A stretch of 64,000 nt of DNA from assembly GCA_008692225.1 (NCBI GenBank), contig VICG01000002.1:1194001-1258000 (forward strand). Direction: 5' to 3'. Position 1 is the first letter of the stretch. The number at the start of each line of letters is the position of its first letter. A program made the position numbers and the translations under genes. Origin of the DNA: Monilinia fructicola. Its lineage: Eukaryota > Ascomycota > Leotiomycetes > Helotiales > Sclerotiniaceae. The notes below the pieces were generated by a model. It worked only from the letters and a program-made list of their open reading frames with translations, searched no databases and was not told where the DNA came from. This document shows positions 58,144 to 64,000 of the stretch, one piece after another.

Positions 58144-59059
58144 ATTACCTAGTATCCAGAGTCCTTTCTTACCAGTCACATCAACAACTACCTACCAGAT
58201 ATATGACAAGCCTTTGCAATCTTACGATGATGATGTACTACCACATCATCGGTATCTTGCCAGACTTCCACCAAGTCGTTTCTACCTTTACTCTATTCAA
58301 AATCACATGCTACCACTTCTTAAGTATCATCCACCCCCGGGCCTTACTAGAATACGAAAAAATGATACTTCTTGACCAACCTGACTCTATCACCACCTAG
58401 ATGCCCTCATCCCTTGGATTGAGTTGGATATATTGTATTGTTTGAGAGATTCGAGCTCTCAAAGAGGACTATTTATTCATCCTTTCCATATATAAACACT
58501 GATCAATAAACAAGTCAGTACTGAGGGGCATTACAGGTGAAGCTTTATATCAGATCAGTTGAGAGTCCAGACTTATAAAATATGTAAAATGCCCTTAATC
58601 TTACTGACAGTTTGTCGTTGGGCCATTAGTTGATGTTTGTTGTCATCTCCAGCTGGTACCGAGTCATCATTATCCATCATTATCCATCATTCCTCAGGCA
58701 GCAGCCGGTGATCTGAGAAGCTATCAGATTATCGATCACGCTTACCTAATCATCCAAATCATACCACCCATACCATCCATACTAGCTCCTCCACAAGCTC
58801 GGATGGTCCCGATTAGATAGCAACCAACCACAGATACATCTTCATCATTTCCCTCCCAACTAATAAACAATCAATATTTAACGTTTGATCTGTGGGCAAG
58901 ATTTCTCACAACGATCAAAATAAAGTACTTTGACCCTCCAGGCTTGGAGTTATTACTCCTTCATAACCAACATTGAGATCTAGCTGCTTGTTGAGGCTGA
59001 AGCATTTGAAACTCTTCAATGAGCTGCTAGTTTATCAAAACTATTTCAATACTTGCAAG

Positions 59060-60012
59060 ATGGAGCAAATTAAGGCTCTGAATGCTTTGGAGGTATTTTC
59101 CTATATTTTGCCAAACTTCCTCACTTCCTCCAAGTTTAAATTAATATACTAACGTCACATAGCCATTCCTAGCTCTTACAAAATCCGCAACCTCACCCCG
59201 CGCTGCCATCGACTTGATCACTCGTGCGACCGCAGCACCGGGAACTTACATATTCACCCGAGCTTCTTCTCACTCCCCAAATCCAAGCACTCTCCACCGG
59301 CACCCCCGAGCAAGCATCATATCTCACCCTTCTGGAAATCTTCAGCTACGGCACTTATATCGACTACGCTAGCAACCCCTCTCTCCCAACCCTGTCTCCA
59401 GCCCAAACTCTCAAACTCCGCCAACTCTCCTTCCTCACCCTCGCCAAAAATCCCTCCGACTTGACCTACCCTAAACTTCAATCTGCCCTCTCCCTCTCTA
59501 CCACTCGCGATCTCGAAGATTTGGTCATCAGTGCCATATATGCGGGCCTCATAACCTGCACCTTAGACCCCTACAACCAGACCGTGCTAGTCTCCTCTGT
59601 CTCCCCTCTCCGGGATCTTCCCCCGTCTACAATTCCCTCAATGCTCTCCACGCTCTCCGCCTGGTCTGCCCGATGCACAACTACCCTCTCCTCACTTGAA
59701 TCGCAAATTGCCTCCATCAAAGCCGATGCCCAACGCCGTCACCGCGATGAACAAGACTGGAATGCTCACGTTGAATCTCTCGTCGAAATCCCACCTCCCG
59801 CCGAATCTAATACGGGTGCGACAGGAATCATGGGCAATATACACAACCTTACAGGCAGAATGACGAGATCATCTGGAAAACGGAACGCCGCACTGGAGGA
59901 TCCGGCGAGTGATGAGGAAATGAATGATGTAGATTCGACGGGTGGTCAGCAGACGAAGGATACGCGGAGTGCAAAGAAGAGAGGGTTTGGAGGGTTAGGA
60001 TTTGGGAAGTGA
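59060..60012 (+). CDS. csn7: COP9 signalosome subunit 7, frame broken by one base
   Basis: Exon 1 (59060..59092, MEQIKALNALE) joins exon 2 at 59163 (PFLALTKSATSPRAAIDLI). The PCI domain follows: ELLLTPQIQALS, TLLEIFSYGTYIDYA, KLRQLSFLTLAKNPSDLTY and STTRDLEDLVISAIYAGLI. A coiled coil (SSLESQIASIKADAQRR) and a charged tail ending KKRGFGGLGFGK follow. CSN7 is a scaffold subunit of the deneddylase that controls cullin ligases and, in fungi, development. The frame switches at ATTCACCCGAG: a C-run of three (59257-59259) where two would keep the ACC GAG CTT reading. A GTGAGT at the terminal GGGAA allows an alternative last exon from about 60069, but the simple stop at 60012 is equally acceptable. 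Confidence 0.85.
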
Positions 60013-60745
60013 GTTGTTTTGCTGTCACACTTTAGTAACTGTGACCAGCAGGACTTTTCACTGACCAGTTCAATGGCCCAACAAGCCTTAGCTCATCCAC
60101 TGCGCTCAAGGATCAAGATGAACAAAAGGTTATGATTGCATCAGAAAGGGGTTTATGTCCTGTGCTGGGGCCAGAGGGGATGCATCTCAACTCCTCTTCT
60201 GGGGATTGGCAACAGGAACCAATAATATGGGTTATGAAAAGAAGAAAGCAATGCATAGATTTTAATACAGAGATTCTGAAAGGTTCGGCAAGTTCTTATA
60301 CGAAGATAGTCCTACATTGATTGCATGAAGGAAGGGGATATAAAAGTCGAAAGCCATTGGCTTCCATTCATGCAAACAGGCAAGTAAAGGAAAATGGAAG
60401 AAAAGAGGTCATTAAAGGTCCCTCCTTGTTGTCGGTAGAAAGACATCCAGTCTTTCAAGAGAAAGTAAATAAGAAACCAAAAAAAATTTCCTCCGAATAG
60501 ATATAAAGTCAGTCAATTCAACGCCATCAAATCAAACTGTGATATCTTCCTGCCACCCAACCCTGTGTACAAAATCCCAAATCACTTTATATGAAGGAGA
60601 AGATCTGTCCCAAGAACACCTTGCTCGTATAAACACAAGTCCCAAATCCCCATTCCCCTCATCAGTCCCATAGCCATGATGCGTTTTGGTATCATTTTGC
60701 AGTTGCCTTAGTTTTCGTTTGGCCTACACCTATCCACCTTCATAT
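60013..60745. other. Convergent 3' spacer, csn7 / rax1
   Basis: No gene was recognised. It may contain an alternative terminal csn7 exon near 60069-60137. Otherwise it is A-rich untranslated sequence. Confidence 0.45.
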
Positions 60746-61989
60746 TTACAATCTTTTTCCAGGCACAAGGGCAAACAATAAGACCAAACATGCATCAGTG
60801 ATGGCTGTGACCATGAGGACTACAAGGGCACGTTTGTTGAGAAGCTTTCGAACAAAGGGTTCCCTGATCTTAGAAAAGGACATGAATGTATACTCGCTGT
60901 ACCCGGCTAGAGCAAGAATAGGGTCGAGAGCATACTGATGAGTACAGAGCGCATAGGTACCGAGGGTGAAGGGAAGGATGAGCTAGGAGTATGTCAGTAT
61001 GGAAAGAAAAATTGTGAAGATAGATCAGTAAAATACATACCCAGACACGAGTATGGTGGGGATAGTTAAGGAAGATCAGAATGAACCCAGCCCAGAATCC
61101 AGCAAACATTGAAAGTAGACCGACAATCAATCTGAACAACATCGAAGGAGGAACCAAGTTGCCCAAAGCCTTCATTCTTAAAAAGCCTGGGAAAGCATCA
61201 CGCTCCATCGCTTGAAAGACATAGTCTTTAGCTGCATCAAATACTTCTGGATCGTCACGTCCTCTTTCCTCGATAGAGATAGTAATGTCCTGGGTGATCG
61301 CATGTGGAAGAATGATTTCACGCTCAGCTCCTGGAAGGAGAAAAGTGTAGAGAATCTTCTCAGCTGAAGCTCGAATATCACCTCTCGCTACAGTATGTGG
61401 TGGAGAATTTGAATCCGACGCCAATTCCATTGGACTGCTCACGATGCTTGGCCTTGTCCTTTCACTAGAAACCGCTCCGAGATTGTTACCAGATACATTG
61501 GAGCCAAGACTGTGAGAAGGAGAGTGGCCGTGTGGAGCCAAGACTTCTCCAGTATCAGATTGTTCTCTGAGGAAGGCCGACATTTGAGCGTCTTGATTCT
61601 TCTCTTTTTCTGTGTTAAACATTGATGGACCAGCTGCTGGCTGATTCATGTCGCCGAGATTCTCTAGGACAGCAGATGATCTTTTTGATTGCGCATCTTC
61701 TCCTTTGGGTGTACCAATCATTACAGATCTTCGCAACTCTCGCACATAATGTCGACATAATGACATATGTTGAGCAACATCAAGCCTATCCTTCAATTAG
61801 TGATCATGTTCGGCACTGGAATGCAAGGGGAAGAAACCAGAAATCAAGATAGTCCACAGAGCGCTGTTGATCTCTCATATAAATATAGAAGGAGAACAAA
61901 TCGACGGGGGGTAGGGTTCTTCTACTGAGCACCTCAAACAACGTAGGAAGCCGATTTCGATTCAGATCGGGTTGAGGGGAGGCCGACAT
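60746..61989 (-). CDS. rax1: RAX1-like protein: RGS domain plus three C-terminal membrane segments
   Basis: Exons 61989..61838, 61785..61041 and 60982..60746 give 377 residues. An RGS-like domain begins PTLFEVLSRRTLPPVDLFSF and is spread over two parts separated by a Ser-rich insertion (SPSHSLGSNVSGNN): DYLDFWLDVAQHMSLC, then IRASAEKILYTFLLPGAERE and AKDYVFQAMERDAFPGFLR. Hydrophobic segments follow: LIVGLLSMFAGFWAGFILIF, LILPFTLGTYALC and VVLMVTAITDACLVLLFALV. This order matches yeast Rax1, which with Rax2 marks bud sites; in filamentous fungi the equivalents act in polarity and septation. The intron 1 acceptor was chosen to give FWLDVAQ. The gene is intact. Confidence 0.88.
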
Positions 61990-62626
61990 GTTGATGGCAA
62001 GAGGGCAAGAGGTGAGCCGCTTGAAAAGTAAGGAAGTTGTAAATTAACAAAGGGACTGCTGGAATTATTGATCTTGATGCTGCAAGGAGTGCTTAGTGGT
62101 CGAATCGTCGGCGCAGATTGTTGTGAAGTTTGTTGTTGTAGTAGAGGTTAATGAGAAAGAAAGATCAGAAAAGAGTGTTGAAGGGTCGGGTAAACTAAAA
62201 GAAAGTGAATAAGACTTGATGAAACCTTAACTCCAGAGTAGCAGATTGAAAGGTACGACACTCCAGAATTAAAACTGAAGTGATAACATTGAATAAAGGG
62301 TTATCGGCGTCACTTCCAATCTGCCGATTATTACCTGCAGTATATTTCACTAGTGATGTTACTATCGCATATGCGCTGGGGCAGGCGCGACTGTTGCCTT
62401 ATTACCTAATCATAGGTTAAGGCATAAATATTTGATTTCGAAATTTTCGGCTAACTAGCGCCTTCCACACAACAATTTGGAAATTCTGTAGGTTCAGTCA
62501 TTGAAGCTCAGACAAGACAACTTATCACGACAAATCGCGACAAATCCTCCAGTACGTTGATAATTCCCTGCCGAATCAATCGAAGATCAAAACCGAAATC
62601 TCTCAATTCTAACAAACAAATTAGAA
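61990..62626. promoter_or_regulatory. Divergent promoter, RAX1 / RPL31
   Basis: 637 bases between two divergent starts. The RPL31 side contains ATCACGACAA at 62524-62533 followed by ATCGCGACAA, the first being identical to an element upstream of RPS0 (6548-6557). Function is inferred from recurrence. Confidence 0.5.
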
Positions 62627-63151
62627 ATGTCGACGTCCACCAAGAAGCCCGCCGGCAAGACCCAAAGATCCGCCATCGCTGATGTCGTTGCGCGCGAGTA
62701 CACCATCCACTTGCACAAGAGAGTATGTCGAAATTGCGAAAAATAAGGGTTCGAAAAAGAAGAAAGGACTGATCGTTTCATCTATAGTTACATGGTGTCT
62801 CTTTCAAGAAGCGTGCCCCAAGAGCCATCAAGGAGATCAAGGCATTCGCTACTTTGTCAATGGTATGGATATCATCTAGAACGGCTGACCGGAAGGATTT
62901 AATAAGAGGATCAATACTGATATTGGTATTTCTTTAATTTATAGGGTACCTCCGATGTTCGTCTCGACCCCCAATTGAACAAGAAGGTTTGGGAAGCTGG
63001 TATCAAGGGTGTTCCATTCAGACTTCGCGTACGAATCTCGAGAAAGCGTAACGACGAGGAGGGTGCCAAGGAGAAGTTGTACAGTTACGTCCAGGCCGTC
63101 AATGTCCAGAACCCAAAGGGCCTCCACACTGTTGTTGTCGAGGATGCATAA
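62627..63151 (+). CDS. rpl31: 60S ribosomal protein L31 (eL31)
   Basis: Exons 62627..62722, 62788..62862 and 62945..63151 give 125 residues, the normal length. The sequence MSTSTKKPAGKTQRSAIADV, REYTIHLHKR, GVSFKKRAPRAIKEIKAF, then TSDVRLDPQLNKKVWEAGIK and RVRISRKRNDEEG is diagnostic. eL31 sits by the peptide exit tunnel of the 60S subunit, where it contacts exit-site factors. Introns fall early in the gene, as is usual for fungal ribosomal protein genes. The gene is intact, in contrast to RPS0 in the same window. Confidence 0.96.
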
Positions 63152-64000
63152 ATGATAAAAATCTACTATGGCATGGGGGTACTTCTGGAGTTGCTGCATT
63201 TCTGCTTGCCAAGGTAGCGGAAAATGAAAAGGTCTAACTTTCGATACCTAAATGCATCCAGTTGCTGTGGGAAATGTTTTCATGCACTTGTGATATTGGT
63301 CTGTGCTATGAGGTTGGAAAAGGCAAGCGAGGTCTTTTTCAAGGAGTTGGGAAGTAACGTTTCCCCAGGCAGCGCAAATGTGTAATGGGAATGCCGTGAG
63401 GCTGTTTTTGGACCATCGAATCATGCAAACAAGTGATGCATCAGGCACCTTTCGACATAATTTCTGTACGCTTCGCAGTTCCTACATTTTAATGAGCATA
63501 GGAATCTTCAAATCTTGATATCACATTGCCAGGCTTTCTTGCATAAGTATTTGAATATCTCATTGTTCTGCTCGTCTTTTTCGCCATGCGTGAAGCTCTG
63601 CCCATAGCGATTACATTCATTTGCGATGTCGAGCGTTGGCAACTAGTCAGGGAAACTTTCACAGTGCATTGCGTGTATAAAAAAACAAATCGCGAAGCTA
63701 ATGAAATAAGGGAGGGGCTTGTATTCAGTTATGTGTGAATTGAGTATGAGCACCATGAAGGATATCTACCAAAAATACGTCACTTCGAACTGATTTACAT
63801 CGAGTAGTTTCGGGTAGTGCATATCCAGTAGACTTCAATCATCTTTAACCATTCGTTGATATTGATGGAAGAACCAAAATAAGGATACAGCCTCCAGAGT
63901 CTTATTAATAAGACTACGCCCTCCTGTACTATCCTGAGAATGCGCAATAACCCAATGCTCCTCGAGTTGAAGCATAGACAGCTGTCCATGCCTGTTAAGC
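63152..64000. other. Downstream of RPL31, nothing recognised
   Basis: The first part should be the RPL31 3' untranslated region. Remaining open frames are short and on the minus strand, without motifs. A gene could begin beyond the window edge. Confidence 0.45.

Larger units (their letters stand above)
57025..59059. promoter_or_regulatory. Divergent intergenic region with simple repeats
   Basis: 2 kb between the leftward 1163-residue gene and rightward csn7. It contains a TTGATG repeat (57486-57552), an AGAAG repeat (57801-57842) and a 10-bp repeat (58104-58143). Open frames are repeat-driven or featureless. No gene was supported. Confidence 0.45.

Overview
The window is nuclear DNA of a filamentous ascomycete. 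Genes carry short GT...AG introns (about 50 to 100 bases, a few longer), lie on both strands, and are separated by AT-rich, low-complexity spacers. The gene set (sedolisin, pepsin-like aspartic protease, AA7 oxidase with chitin-binding domains, GMC oxidoreductase, AT-only islands) best fits a plant-associated Leotiomycete such as Botrytis, Sclerotinia or Monilinia. That placement is an inference from protein character, not a search result.

Layout. 0.4-7.7 kb is a dense housekeeping block: HUB1-type ubiquitin-like protein, NOP58, V-ATPase subunit d, mitochondrial ribosomal protein S15 and cytosolic ribosomal protein S0. 8.9-18.6 kb holds a secreted sedolisin, a spacer with minisatellites, an OGFr-domain protein with a repeat tail, and a membrane-anchored M24 peptidase. 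18.6-23.2 kb is a repeat island with an 807-bp inverted-repeat element, an orphan promoter plus first exon, and one GC-richer broken gene. 23.2-34.5 kb returns to core genes: ornithine decarboxylase, the mitochondrial presequence protease CYM1, a taxilin, and a small unrecognised gene. 36-52.5 kb is the accessory/secretory part: aspartic protease, Zn2Cys6 regulator, small hydrophilic protein, AA7 oxidase with two CBM18 domains, GMC oxidoreductase and a threonate-dehydrogenase-like enzyme. 53.5-63.2 kb carries a 1163-residue tail-anchored protein, COP9 signalosome subunit 7, RAX1 and ribosomal protein L31.

Several genes are interrupted by one- or two-base shifts, mostly in homopolymer runs: RPS0, sedolisin, OGFr-like (twice), M24 peptidase (twice), the 21-22 kb gene (twice) and CSN7. 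Since RPS0 is an essential single-copy type of gene, the simplest reading is residual sequence error, but each site needs reads to decide. Many long genes (CYM1, the 1163-residue protein, AA7, GMC, ODC, NOP58) are intact, and their exon sums come to whole codons.

Three divergent housekeeping pairs share short promoters: NOP58/VMA6, mitochondrial S15/RPS0 and CYM1/taxilin. The two cytosolic ribosomal protein genes share a 10-base upstream motif. No rRNA, tRNA, CRISPR or complete autonomous transposon was recognised.
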